Shown here: piece by piece, positions 1 through 11,692 of the stretch
How the letters are laid out: every line of letters begins with the position of its first letter
Position numbering within the stretch: position 1 is the first letter of the stretch
Assembly: GCA_030052745.1 (NCBI GenBank)
Contig: JANBVO010000008.1
Coordinates: forward strand, 248,001 to 312,000
Direction: 5' to 3'
DNA length: 64,000 nt
From: Pleurostoma richardsiae
Lineage: Eukaryota > Ascomycota > Sordariomycetes > Calosphaeriales > Pleurostomataceae
The notes under the pieces: generated by a model
Seen by the model: only the letters and a program-made list of their open reading frames with translations
Databases searched by the model: none
Told to the model about the DNA's origin: nothing
Program-made: the position numbers and the translations under genes

Positions 1-38
1 TCTCATATTTCGTCCACAAGCCGTGTACTGTCCCAAAC

Positions 39-741
39 ATGGCCCAGCCGGTCTGGCCCAACTTCACCGGTGTCGGTCCAGGCGAGGATCCCTCGGCCTC
101 CATTGAGGCAAACACCACTGCTGTAGACAAGAACAACCAAGCTGGCGCAAAGTCCCGTGAAGGGAAGCATGCCGAGGCCATCGTTCTACACAAAGAAGCC
201 CTCACGATCAAAATATGTGCCTAGGGAGAGGCGTCGGTCCAAGCCGCGATCTCTTTCAACGCCCTCGGCGAGGAATATCTCAAGATCGGCGATCTGGACA
301 GAGCAGAAGAGGCGTTCAACAAAGCCTTGAGGGTACGTGATGACAAAGAGTTCGGAGGGCTCGAATTGGGGCCTAGAAACGACACTGCTGCGACGCGGGA
401 CAACATGGCCCAGTTCCTTGAGGCTCGTGGAAGGTTCGATAAAGCGCGGGAGATACGCATTAAGGGTGCTGCAAAGGGGGCTACGATGTGTGGGAACTAC
501 CACGTGAGTGTTGTCTCTATTTTCGAGGAGCATGGTGCCGTTATACTCACAGTCAGGTGCACAGTGTTCAACTACTGGCGGCGCCATGTTGCCTAGAGAC
601 CAACTCAGAGCATGCGGAACTTGTCGTTCAGTCTTCTACTGTAGCCAGGCGTGCCAGAAGAAGGACTGGGTTTCAAGACATAAACCTGCCTGCAAAGCCT
701 ACATGGCTTCAAAGAATGCAAGCGGAGGCGTTGTAGCCTAG
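39..741 (+). pseudogene. TPR-MYND zinc-finger protein gene, interrupted by one stop
   Basis: The first exon (39-503) reads as a tetratricopeptide-type helical region, with an A-F-N-K-A-L repeat end near 315-335. A 49-bp intron (504-552, GTGAGT...CAG) then leads in phase to an exon (553-741) coding a MYND-type zinc finger: C-G-T-C, Y-C-S-Q-A-C-Q-K-K-D-W and H-K-P-A-C. MYND fingers bind proline-rich partner peptides, and small TPR-MYND proteins are common in filamentous fungi. An in-frame TAG at 222-224 cuts the TPR part, while the frame is otherwise open on both sides and splices correctly. I therefore infer a recently inactivated gene; a sequencing error or readthrough would look the same. 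The start at 39 is the first ATG in the window, so more N-terminal sequence cannot be excluded. Confidence 0.6.
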
Positions 742-976
742 ATGGTGTGGGAACACCCTTGATATGTCTGCCATTTACCTACTAGTGCGATGGGCGACGA
801 AACCCCTCGATCGGGGCGGAGCACGGGGAAGTGTAGCATAAAGGAGCCAACGCCACAGAGCGTTGACTGCATGTAATAGCCTGCTGGACAAACGAACTTC
901 CTTGCAAGGCTGCAGCAGTTACCCTGCCGACTTTCTACACCTCGATAAGCTACTATGACATGCTCACATCATGATA

Positions 977-2388
977 CTAAACTCTAGACCAAGCCGGCTT
1001 TCCTTCAGCCCGTAGACTGACTGTCCTTGCCACCGCCAGCAAGGAGCTACCCAATAGCAGAGAACATCCCGCAAATATCTGACCGCCCCAATAATCTCCG
1101 TTCATTCTGCTAATGATGGCTCCGCCAACAGGGGGCCCTCCCAGGACCGCAAAACTGACAATAGTAAAGACCATGCCAGTCCGGACACCGACCAGCCGCA
1201 GGTCTTCCGTTAGACTGCTCAGCGCCGCCGGGGACATGCTCTGGACGGCAGCAGCGGTGATGGCGTAGACTACGGTCCAGGAGTACATGCCTGCCCTGTT
1301 CTCGACCGCGATCCAGCACAGGCAGAGAATGCCGCTTATTGTCGACATGGGCAAGAGCGTGTTAATGGGGCCGGCCTTTCTGTCTGAAATATAGTTGGGC
1401 AGCACTCGCCCTACTAGACCCACGCCGTTGAGGATGAGCAGGAGATTGAGGCTCTCCTCGTACGAGAAGCTCTGGCCATGAATCTCAGTACGGGCAAAGG
1501 AGGCAATGTACCAAAACGCAAAGTATACGCCAAAGAAGTTGAAAAACATGCTCGCCGCGTAGAGGCAGTAAACAGGGTCGCGGAAAGCGGATGGGTCGAT
1601 GACCGGCTTTCCCTTGGACGGCGGTAGGCGAGGCCTCATTAGGAGGTTGACAATCGCCAGGCTCGCCAGCTGCACACAGGCTATTGCACGCATGGTCCAG
1701 GGAAACCCGACCCGCGGCAGAAGCTGGCGGACCATGCTCGGGAAGATGAGGCCGCCGCTGGCGCTGCCCGCCATGCCGATGCCTATCGCCAACGACTTCC
1801 GCCGCCGGAAATAGGTGCTGACCACTGCCAAGCTCGGGCAGAAGACAAGGCCGTTGCCAAGTCCCATGCAGAGGCCCTGGGCCAGCAGTAGCTGCCAAAA
1901 CTCGGTTGCCTGTGCAGCGCAGAACAGGCCTACGACCTGCAGCAGCGAGCCGACGAGCAGGACGGGTCGGAAGTGGCCCCCATCTGACAGCCAGCCCGCC
2001 GGAGTTCCCACAAAGAAGAGGAGGAAGACCTGGATGGAGCCAATCCATGATATTGCGGACGGTGAGATTGGAGCGAATAGAGTTGTGTAGGTCGTCTGGA
2101 ACACACCGAAGGAGTTTATGAAGCCCCTAGAGGAGGGAGGGTGCAATGTCAGAAGGCTGATTGGTAAAGGAGCTGTATCGAGGCAGATGCAGCACAAGCA
2201 TACCACGTATCCATGATTACGAAATGCAAACAGAGCACCGTGGGACGTCAGCTTTGTGTAATACTGAGTCGAACGGACTCATCCGTTTGAGCATACCGGT
2301 TGTCCAAGCAGCCGGTCCTCCATCAGGAGGTTCGCTGTTGAAGGCATCGTCTTCCTTATTACGTCCCTCGATTTCACCTATGAGACAT
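977..2388 (-). CDS. MFS transporter, monocarboxylate-porter-like
   Basis: The main exon (2126-977) codes about 11 hydrophobic segments of a major facilitator. It contains G-F-I-N-S-F-G-V-F-Q at its start, a cytoplasmic loop with G-W-L-S-D-G and a Y-F-R-R-R-K-S-L-A-I-G motif, all typical of fungal MCH/monocarboxylate-type porters in the plasma membrane. The family hallmark P-P-D-G-G-x-x-A-W lies upstream at 2330-2297 in a small exon. A phase-consistent model is complement(977-2126, 2221-2263, 2297-2334, 2378-2388), giving 413 residues. In that model the segment joining the hallmark to the main exon (exon 2221-2263) is poorly hydrophobic for a first membrane helix, so the N-terminus may be misassembled or degraded. 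The substrate is unknown. The main exon is secure; the three small exons are tentative. Confidence 0.7.
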
Positions 2389-4616
2389 CGTCAACAATGC
2401 GATGGGCGATACCTTCAGGGAGGACAGTCTTGCTCACTAAGCCCGGGCAATTCTCTGTCGGACGAATCCTCGACACCGATCAATACCGTCATTGTAAACG
2501 CAGTAAGAGACGTATAGAGAATATGACCAGATACTGGTAGACTGCACCGCTGGACTCGAATGAAGGGCTTGGCGGCCAAACCCAGTTATGTTTTCTTTGC
2601 GGCGCCAACTCCGCGGAGAAAGCACCTCGGCCCGTTGGCATAAGTGAGTCACATGTACCTATATCGTACATTGAGCATGCGCAGATCTCAGTTTCTAGAT
2701 CATGAATTGATTTTGCTGTTCAAGGTCCACATACCTCGTGGTCTGCTCTCCTTCTCCACCGGTGTCTAGCACTGCAAGCCGGATGTATGGATGTGGCTCT
2801 GACTCGTCCGGTCCGAGCTATGGAGTGATGGGAAACGACCGGTAGCCTCGACACCGCTGTAGTTAGTCCTTACAATTTACAAATCGGGAAATGACCGAGG
2901 CCGTTGTTCCAGGGTCTCGAGTTGCAGGGTCCACTCACTCCCTGTGTCACGGCATCGCTAGGTTTCCGGACCGGCCGGCCGGAGCGCGGTAGACACTTGG
3001 CGGCGGATGTTTCTCCGCGGAGCGGCCAAACGACGCGCACGGAGTAAACGCCGGAAGCCAGGTCGACCACGACATCCGTATTCCGCGTAGGACGTAATTA
3101 CAAAGATTATTAAGACACCAGTGCCATTAAATTTCTCCCCAAGCCTCCAGGGCATGAATGGCATTATACGGCTGTTGGCCCCAGAAACACAACGAAACAA
3201 CGGAGACCTTCACTCACAATTCAAGTCCGACGAAGAGGTGCTTGCGAGTTGTACAGAATACTGTATCCAGACGGAATCGGACGAGAGAGATGACTCGACG
3301 GTCCCTTATCCCCAGTCTCCCTTCACCCGGCCATCCCACTGGCCATAGCATGTCGTCTTTCCATTGCTAATAGGGCGTGGTCGATGGCGGAGACTAAACT
3401 TGTTTAGGCCTGGCCAATGGATACCTCTCGTGCTTACAGCCGTAATGTCACTCATGTGTCTCGATTGACTGCTACTTTGTAAGGATATTGCAGCTGTGCC
3501 TCTTTCGAAGACTAATAGGTCCTTGTTTTTCGGCTCCACAATGGCATCATTCTATGTCTACAGGGACCCTTCTTGGGTAAGACATTACCGAGGTATCCGA
3601 CTATGGTGGTTAGGCGAAGAGGATCTGCGCCACTACCGTGTCTTCCTAGATCTGGATGTGAAGTCTTCATGAGGAGACAAGAACACCATCGCTAGGGGGA
3701 CGATCTTGATGGTTTCCCTTTCAAAATTCCCATCAAAATTAGGTCGATCTGAGCCGTGTGTGATCCGTGAAACAGTTATTCAATTCGGACTCAACAAGTG
3801 CCAGCTAAGGCTGTGGTGACCGATTCCTTCCACTCTTGTTCAAACCCTTTAGGTTTGCGCGTGTGTATGAGGAACAGATCGGGTGATAGCTTTGCCGTGC
3901 AACTCTATGGCATATCCCTGAGGGCATACTCACCGGAGCACGTCTAGAAGCTTCTAGATGTGTTCAGCCTGACATTCTCGTCGGGTATGTATCGTGCAGG
4001 AACGGTGCAGGGGCTATTTTAATCCTAGCATGTCGCATTTCTGGACAATCAGGGCTATACAGCACATGTCTCCTGGATCGACCGGTACATGATTCACCTT
4101 TGGGGCAAACCAACTCCATTGACGCTGCTACAGATTCCCTGATCGAAACTTCCGTGGATCACGAACGGTTCGAGGTCTTCAATCCCTGGAATCGGGAGGC
4201 CAGAACTACCGACCCGGGCACCGTTAGAATTTGCCTGGCAGTCAAGGAAATGGCCAAACTACTTGAAGTCTCTCCCATCACTCAGATTAGGACATCGGTC
4301 ACCTTTACAGCCAGTGGTGGGTTTATGGCTCTCGATGATATGCCAGCTTGATGAGTACAACCTTAGCTTCTTTTGTTTCTAATCCAGGTGTAGATACACC
4401 TCGAGACTGCCTGGTGGCTTAATTGATTAAGCTAGCACACACTAGGTGATACTAACTTGCGGCGTCCTCTTGCTTACCAATGTTCTCAAAGATGAGGCAG
4501 CCAAGTCCGAGTTTCTAAATCCTGAACATAATACAAATTGGTTTCCCGCGAAATGTGCCTTCAAATAAAAGCGTCTATGACGTCCCAACTGCCTGGGATG
4601 GGCAGTCATGTGGATA
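2389..4616. other. Intergenic region without a clear gene
   Basis: No gene is supported in these 2.2 kb. Two short open stretches look protein-like: 3541-3672 (43 codons, rich in W, Y and R) and about 4070-4351 (plus strand, ends TGA). I could not join them by plausible introns or assign a family, so they may be remnants. A 16-bp perfect palindrome lies at 3943-3958. Confidence 0.5.
3943..3958. repeat. 16-bp perfect palindrome, heat-shock-element-like
   Basis: TCTAGAAGCTTCTAGA is its own reverse complement. Its centre contains GAA-N2-TTC, the inverted pentamer arrangement bound by heat-shock factor, but a third clean unit is missing. No gene start is close by, so a regulatory role is only a possibility. 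Confidence 0.4.
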
Positions 4617-5381
4617 TTATGGATTCTTGATCCTGTCCAACCAATATCTCCTTGAGAAGACCGGTGCCCACATCCTCTCCATGAAGTAGCCCACCTCCGG
4701 GTTCACCGCATCCGCCTTTTCAAACTCCGCCAACGCCCTCTCGTAGACCTCCCTCGGCCGGCTGCGAATTGTTTCCCGCCTCAGCGCGAAGGTCCCACCG
4801 TGCATGGCTCGTATGGCGGGTGGGTGGCAACCCCTGAGCACGATCGTCCAGAACTCCCCCGGTGTGTACGGCGCCGGCGTCAGCGATGCTATCTGGCTGG
4901 GTGTGATCCAGATAGACTCGGTGGAGCTGTTCCAGTCGATCTTGTCCCAGTCGGCGATGTCATGCCACAGGTCCGGGTTAAAAGGCGTCACCACCTCCCC
5001 GTGCGGATCATGCCCGACTTCCAGGGCGACTTGCACCATCTGATCGGTCGTGTTGACCACCGGCGCCAGCAGGTCGAAGGGGTCAGCCTGCGAGAAGATC
5101 ATGATGTCCTCCAGGCGGTCGTAGTGACCAACGATGTGGTGCAAGTGGGTCTGACCTTCGCGGCCCTCGTTCCGGAGCTCGACGTAGGCACGGAAGGACG
5201 AGTGCGGGACGGTGTCGTTGCTCTGAGGAACGTCGCCCTTGGAGTAGAGATAAGTGTTGGCGGCGAAGGGCTCCCATGGGTCGAGGGGCTCTTGGTAGCG
5301 GGCGACGACGATGCCCAGCTGGCTGGGAGACGGGGAGAAGGCGGGGATGAGCGCCGTCGTGGTAGTCACGGCTAGACTCAT
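4617..5381 (-). CDS. DUF3431 family protein
   Basis: A single-exon gene of 254 residues. It shows the DUF3431 pattern: I-V-V-A-R-Y near the N-terminus, Y-S-K-G-D, then E-G-R-E-G-Q-T-H-L-H-H-I-V, D-I-M-I-F-S-Q-A-D-P-F and a tryptophan-rich middle part. The family is widespread in ascomycetes and is thought to resemble glycosyltransferases, but I know of no established reaction. The first in-frame ATG is at 5381 (M-S-L-A-V); the frame is open about 70 bp further up but without ATG. There is no strong signal peptide, although residues 4-15 are mildly hydrophobic. Neighbours give no functional hint. Confidence 0.8.
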   Translation of the reverse strand: MSLAVTTTTALIPAFSPSPSQLGIVVARYQEPLDPWEPFAANTYLYSKGDVPQSNDTVPHSSFRAYVELRNEGREGQTHLHHIVGHYDRLEDIMIFSQADPFDLLAPVVNTTDQMVQVALEVGHDPHGEVVTPFNPDLWHDIADWDKIDWNSSTESIWITPSQIASLTPAPYTPGEFWTIVLRGCHPPAIRAMHGGTFALRRETIRSRPREVYERALAEFEKADAVNPEVGYFMERMWAPVFSRRYWLDRIKNP

Positions 5382-6327
5382 TGTTACTATGTCCTCTTTC
5401 AGATACTTTGCAATGGGGCGTGAAGCCGAATCTGGAGAACATAGGATTGCCAACGGTATGGTCTGAACTACACATAGCCTAAGGAAGATTTGAGAGTAGG
5501 AAAGTAGGACGGGTTACATCTACTTGTATATCTACAGCTATGATGCATCATGCACAATAGGTCGAGGTGAGATTACGTGGAAGGATGGCTTACATGGCGG
5601 TCAGCCCTACGGAATAAGCAGTTGAAGATCATTTTCTAGTGTCAATATCTAGGACCGTCATCTCACCTTACGGGTTGTCCACTCCGCTCTGGTGCTGCAT
5701 TCGGCGAGGCCAGTGTCAAGGTCCAGCTCATTCATCCGATGTTATTTCCCACCATCTCTTTTCGTTTTTCGGCCCAATGCAGGTAGTTGGAGTTGTTCAT
5801 ACCCTCTACCGTATAAGCTGAGCTTGGGCCTGGTCCGCAAACGCCTAAGTAGTTGGCACCGGCATCGGAGTCCCGGAGGACAGCCGATAGTACAGGTTCA
5901 CCGCTCCGGTCATACTGATCCAACAACCAGCACCTTCAGGGTTATAGGAGCACGATGGGATGAAGCTCGATTCTATTCTTACCCAAGATCTTATACGGTT
6001 GCTTGGCTGAAAAAGTTCTTTCTTGGCAAAGGCTCCCCCGCCAATTCTACAGACCAGCTTCATGCTTTGGCCTTTATATTCGCCTCTTCTGCAGCTGCCC
6101 TGCAAATTGCTTCGATGCAATGCCGACCTGCATAGACCCGGTGATGGCTTCGTATTCTGGCTCGCCCAACTCCACACTAATGGACCCGGCGGCGGCTTGG
6201 TATGCGGGGAATGTGGGCGCTCTCCCCTTTTCCCCATCAAAAGCCCCAACTGCTCCTCCATCAACCCCCGCACAAACCTCCTCACACATCCCACCTCGAC
6301 TTTCTATCTAGTCGGTCTGACAATGAC
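5382..6327. other. Intergenic region between divergent genes
   Basis: This stretch separates the DUF3431 gene (minus) from the Zn2Cys6 regulator (plus) and must carry both promoters. The last 90 bases before the regulator ATG are C-rich, as in many fungal leaders. I see no RNA gene or repeat. Confidence 0.5.
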
Positions 6328-8538
6328 ATGGCGCCCTCGACAGCATCTTCAACCTTCGACTCAACGCATTACTTCCCCCCTCGTCGACGAGTCGTGCAGG
6401 CCTGCGTCAACTGCCGCACGCGCAAGACGCGGTGCGACGCCGCGCAGCCGAGATGCGGGCTTTGCGCAGTACAGAACGTGGCGTGCGTGTACAAGGATGC
6501 GCAGCAGCCGAGGATCGACCACAACACCAAGATTCTCCTTGAGCGTATCCAGATGCTCGAGGACAGATTGCTGTCATCCCCGGCATTTGCGCCTCAGGCG
6601 GATGATGGAGGAGCGGCACCGGCGTCACAGCTATCCACTGTCCAAGGAGACCAACTCCCTCACCAGCGCCAGATATCGAAGGTTGGCCACCATGAGAGCA
6701 GTGCCATATGGTCGGACGAAGGACCAGGTAAAGGGGAATCGATAGAGCCTGATGTGCAGATCCCTCTCTCACACACCGCCAACGCCAACCACGTCTATTC
6801 CTGGGCCATCGTCCGCGAGCTTCTTGCCGATGATGAACGCTCCGCTGACGCAACCGACGTCTTCTTTGAGCCTCAGCCTCCAGAATCTGCCGATGAGGTA
6901 GTTGAGACTCCACCGATCTCACAGACATGGCGGCTATTCCAAGCTTATGACCTTCCCATCGACGCCGCAAAATGTCATGAGCTAATCCACACGTTCTTCG
7001 CCGAGGTCAACATCTTCTTCCCCTTACTTGCTGTGGACAGCGTTCTTGCCACCCTCGAGGATGTCGTAAGGATAGAATGTCAAGATGGATCGAACAATGA
7101 AACCATCCCTCCCAGTCGTTATGCCCTTCTTCTGCTGGTCCTCTGCCTGGGCTCATTCGTGGCGGAGGGATGCTCTTCTATATATCTCAGCGACACCGCG
7201 GCCGATGGAGATGCAAAAGGGCGTCACGTACATGACGCCTTATGGGGGAAAGTTGCGCTATTACTCGGACATATAGCAACTGAACTATCCCTACAAGCTG
7301 CGCAATGTACCATGTTGGCAAGGTAAGTCTAAGATCATTCCACTTCTGGTCACCACGGCCCTGCAACTTCATCAAACCGGACGAGACGCTGACGCCCGCC
7401 TTGAAAGCGTGTACCTGGGAGCCCGAGGGCGCGTGTCGGATTCATTTTACTGGACTCACACTGCAGCCATCAAGTGCGAAGCGCTGGCCAGAAGTCTCAC
7501 CCGCCGGGGTGATCCCATCGAGGATCCCTTCCGACGATTGTACTGGTTATGCTTCATCTACGAAGGCGACTTCGTGTCGGAGATATCCATTACCTTACCT
7601 TCCGGTCTGGCCAAGTACGAAGACCTCATCCCCTACCCAGAGTTCTCCAAAGCCCAGCAGCATTCTTCCCCTGCTGCGTCAATACAAGTCCCCGCCTCCG
7701 AGAGTCCCCTGCCGCCTATCCCTCCTAGTCCCTTGGCTGGGACGCGCGAGGAAGTCGTGGCCTTCCAGGTCACCACCAATGCCGCTATCCGCCGATTCCT
7801 CAATCGCGTAAACAGCGTCGTCTACGACAACAAGGAGCAGTACCGCGCCGCACGAGCCAATTACGCCACCTGGCTTCTGCGCGTCGCAGAGGATATGTGG
7901 GCGCATCATACCGCCATCTACCGCAACCTACCTGGGTTCCTCCTTACTAGCCTGCCGCCATCGCCGCCGGACGCAGCCTCCCCAGGTCAACAACTGGGGA
8001 ATATTCCTTGGAATGTGGCTCGACTTGAAGGGCGATGTTACGCAGGCCAGTACATAATCCACCGGCCGTTCGTGCAGTACGTGCTACTCAACATGCCGCG
8101 ATTTGAGACACACCCATGCAGAGATGAGATTCTAAAGAGGTCGAGGATGTGCTTCGATGGGTGTTGCAGCTTCATCCGCGTATTCGACGTTGAGCCGGCG
8201 AATAGCATCACTTGCTTGTTCGCCACCGGTATGGTGTACGTGGGCACATGAACTTCCAATTTTGCTTCCACCCCTTTCGTCTTGGTCTTAGAATGCTGAC
8301 GACAAATGAATGGATAATTAGGACATTTACCATGACCATGATCCTGATGATCGCAACCGTAGTGCCCCCTCTGCGGCGAATCCTACCGGAGGACGTGGAA
8401 CAGGCCATTTTCTTCGGTACGCGGAACCTGAGGCGGTTTAGCAGGAGCGTCGGGCGGTTCGAGTGGCATCTGGGTGTGCTCGAGAGGCTGGATTCCGCAC
8501 GCAGGGCTAGGATGGAGTCTCAAGCGATGGAGACCTGA
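6328..8538 (+). CDS. Zn2Cys6 transcription factor with fungal regulatory domain
   Basis: Model join(6328-7322, 7408-8235, 8322-8538), 679 residues. The binuclear cluster is complete: C26-x2-C29-x6-C36-x6-C43-x2-C46-x6-C53, followed by a leucine-rich coiled-coil (I-L-L-E-R-I-Q-M-L-E-D-R-L) suited to dimerisation. The rest resembles the fungal-specific transcription factor domain, with S-V-Y-L-G-A-R-G-R at the first splice junction matching the family's conserved Y-L helix. It should bind CGG-type half sites in the nucleus. Introns of 85 and 86 bp both restore phase exactly. The start is the ATG giving M-A-P-S; upstream in-frame codons are probably leader. It converges on the GH5 gene and lies 3 kb from the sugar porter, which suggests, but does not prove, that it controls them. 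Confidence 0.88.
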
Positions 8539-8754
8539 AGCAACAAAATCGGTTAGCAAGAAATGACGCCTCACATCTCCTCGATGCCCTCATCTGCGAA
8601 GACTATCAAGTCTTTTATGTCCAGGCAAGCACTAGAGACGCACTCGTCGCACAATATACCCAACTTCGAGAACATCTAAAACATTCTAAAGATCTTTTTA
8701 AGACTATGTACGGCAGAGAGACACATGAACTACGGAAAAATTAATTGGTCTATC

Positions 8755-10682
8755 CTACGCAGCTGCCTGTACCACTTGCCGCTGCGGCTGCTGCGGCTGC
8801 TGTGGTCGGTCAACCTTTTTCAATTCCGCCTTCTTCTTCTCGTCCGGAGCTAGCTCGAATACTCCCACCCCAGAAACAGACGTCTCCTTACTCTGCCCCT
8901 CATCCTCCTGCTCGGCCTCTGAAGGGATGACCTTCCCCTCCAACCGCGGGTCGCCCGCCCTCATCGGCGCGTACAGCCCGAGCAGCTCGTTCAGCCTGCC
9001 CCTCTGGAGGCAGTTCTCGTACTTCCAGCTGGCCGCCAGCTCGTCCAGCTCCTCGAAGCTCTTCCCACGGAAGTAGTCCGCCCACTCCGGGATCATGTAC
9101 TCAGCGAGGGTGATGCCGCGTACGCCCCGGAAGACGTGCATGTTCATTCTCCACTGCCAGGGGTATTTCTTGGCGTACGGCGCGGGAATGTTGTCCTCGA
9201 ACCACTTGTGGATGGGGCCGAAGAGGCCGTCCTGCAGGTGCGCGTCGTCGTAGGCCCACGAGTCGACGGCGAGGTCGCGCTTCTTCTTGATGATGGGACC
9301 GAGAAGCCGGAGCCAGGCGGAGTCGGGGGCGAGGTGCGTCATGCCCATGACGTTGATGTCCTTGTAGGCCCAGATGGACCAGGCTGGTGAGATCTCCTGG
9401 TCAGCAAATGACCACTGGCAGATAAGAGCGGGCGTGTGTGTCGACGGGCATGTCAAAATAGAAGGCAATGAGACATACCGATGCTCTCCGACGTGTAGAT
9501 GGCAAGCTGGCGGTCCAGCATCTTATACCGCTCCTCATTCTGTACCTCCCAGTCCGGGTTGTACTCCTCTCGCTCGTATATGGGCCCAAACTCCCCATTC
9601 CAGATTGGCACGCCGTGCTTCTTCATGAAGGACACCTTCCGGTCGTACATCCTGCGGATGTAATCGTCTTGCTCCTTGAGGCCCTGGTACCGCCCGATGC
9701 GGTTGGGGAATCCGAACCCGCAGTAGTCGTGGATAGCGTACACGGAGTTGGGATAGACCTTGTCGAAGCCGGTGAAGTCCATGCTGAACCTGCAGGGGCG
9801 GATCGTGTCAGATTGGCTGGCCACAAGCGGAAGGCAGGAGAGTTTGGGGACTGCAGGGATGAGACAACATACGTGTTTCCCTCCATAAAGAGGATGTGGT
9901 CGGGGTCAATCTCTCTGATCGCAGGCACAATTCGGTCGTAGAACGTCAGCAGCCGTGTCCATTCCGAATCCGCCGGCTCGTTCATTGGGTTGTACCCGGC
10001 CACCCAAGGATTGCCCCTGTACCGCTTGGCGATAGCCTTCCAGAGATTTATTGCCCGGTTCTGAAAGTCAAGGTGGTCCCAGAACGCGGCGTGGCCGGTA
10101 GGGTTGTCCGAGTGCCAGTCCTGGTTCTGACCACCCGGGAGTGCGTGCAAATCCAGAATGGTGTAGATCTTGTACTTCTCGCACTTTAGGGAGCTGGTCA
10201 GCATCTTGATTCAGGGCATACACAGAGCATTTGGAGCAGCCATCCTTACAATCTTAATCACTCTATCCAAATGCTTGAATCCCTCTTCCTTGATGACATA
10301 AGGGTTCATGTCGTCCTCGAAGTGGCGGTAATTAAATCCCAACCGGATGCAGTTGAAGCCGATAGACGCGAGGAACTCGGCATCCTTCTCGGTGAAGAAG
10401 TATTCGAGGAATTTGTCGAAGAAGAAGTCATATTTCTCCTTCCCGAGGACCTTCAGTAAGGCATTGCGGATCTGATGCTCTCGTCCAGGGAACCCGTTCA
10501 TGAAGTTCTCCATGAGCATCCAGCCGCCGAGGGCAGTCTTTGCGAAGCCGACGCATACTTGTTAGCCTGTCTCATCGTAATACAGGGCAGCTCGCACATA
10601 AACTCACACCCCGTAGTAGCACAACATCACCATTGGCATCGACGATGCGGGTGCCGTCCGTTCTCAGTATTCCCGTCGACAT
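8755..10682 (-). CDS. Intracellular glycoside hydrolase family 5 protein
   Basis: Model complement(8755-9383, 9479-9789, 9873-10183, 10250-10537, 10608-10682), five exons, 537 residues, all phases consistent. It is a retaining GH5 (beta/alpha)8 enzyme: N-P-M-N-E-P holds the acid/base Glu190, H-D-Y at 245-247 is the usual substrate His, and W-N-G-E-F-G carries the nucleophile Glu291. L-R-G-T-A-L-G-G-W-M at the first junction is the family N-terminus. There is no signal peptide (it starts M-S-T-G-I-L), so it probably works on glycosides taken up or made in the cell; related fungal enzymes include exo-beta-glucanase-like and steryl- or ceramide-glucosidase groups, and the subfamily is not resolved here. 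The C-terminal tail ends in a P-Q-Q repeat encoded by CTG/CGG-rich DNA. It is divergent from the sugar porter at 11693. Confidence 0.9.
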
Positions 10683-11692
10683 GGTGTACAGTCCAAGGAG
10701 AGATTGGTGTAAAATGATAGCGAAATCACCTCAGCAACCAAACAAACGCAAGAAGGGCCGGATATGGAGAGTCGAAGGAGCAACGACAGTTCTACCTAAA
10801 TACTTCTCGTACGTATGGTACCGGTCTGCCCGGTCCATATAGCTCCCCTTCATGGTTACCTCCATTGCCCCACGGCTTCACAGCCCTGACTCCTCCCGAG
10901 CGTCAATTAGATCGCATTCCTTGGAGGGTCCAAATGCAGAGTCTCGGGGCCCGTAGATGGCTCCCCCGATTGTATTTGGCCAATGAGCCGGACACCGAAG
11001 GAAGCTGGAGTGAGATGTCAAGCTCTACAAGAGCTAGCCAAGGCCTTGATGGGCCCTAGAGTGACAATGAGACGAATGGTGATACGGGAGGATGGTCACG
11101 CAGACCCGCTCTTCGGGGGAAGGGTTTCGCTGCCCCTAGCCTCTGCGCCGGCCTAGGCCAAGGGGGAGGATTTTAGCTCCCCCGAGCGACCATGATTCGT
11201 GTATTGCCTCGTGATCCTCCTGAACAAGACTGATGGCGTCGACTACTAGTGCGCACTAGCTACTCTCCACGCACGACAATATGCGTCTCTCCAGGTTTAA
11301 TGCGCGCTTCCAGATGCGGAGTACCCCAGACACGCAACTTGATCCCCCACACTTGCTCGCGAGAGAATCGAGCTCGGCCCTAGGAGCAGACCATGAGGTT
11401 CCAATGGCACGGTTTGGACCTCGCTTGTCCCTGTCTTCATCGGTGAAGCGCTTCCATTGGATCGAGAGCACCCAGCCGCACCTATCAGCCAATATCCCGC
11501 GTCTGGGGAAGGGGTGTACGACTACCCTGATAGACTCGGTCCAGAAAGACATATATATCGCGGCTATCGCACCTGGTCTCCTGACATTCTCATCACCCAG
11601 GCCCTTGATCAGACTCTGAAAGCTTGGTTATACGGGGCCTCTTCTTGGCCTTCCAGTCCTTCGCCCCAGCCCTGTCTCCCTTCACTCCAAGC
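10683..11692. promoter_or_regulatory. Shared 1-kb divergent promoter of GH5 and sugar porter
   Basis: This 1,010-bp region lies between the GH5 start (minus) and the sugar porter start (plus) and contains no gene. A CGG-N3-CCG inverted triplet (CGGGGCCCG, 10945-10953) is the sort of site a Zn2Cys6 dimer can bind. A pyrimidine-rich tract runs from about 11580 to the porter ATG. Confidence 0.45.

Noticed and set aside
2262-2290. GAGTCCGTTCGACTC, resembling a tRNA T-arm
   Set aside because: It is a short chance hairpin overlapping the splice region of the transporter; no cloverleaf fits.
8761-8810. CTG/CGG microsatellite as an independent repeat element
   Set aside because: It codes the P-Q-Q tail of the GH5 protein in frame, so it is covered by that gene.
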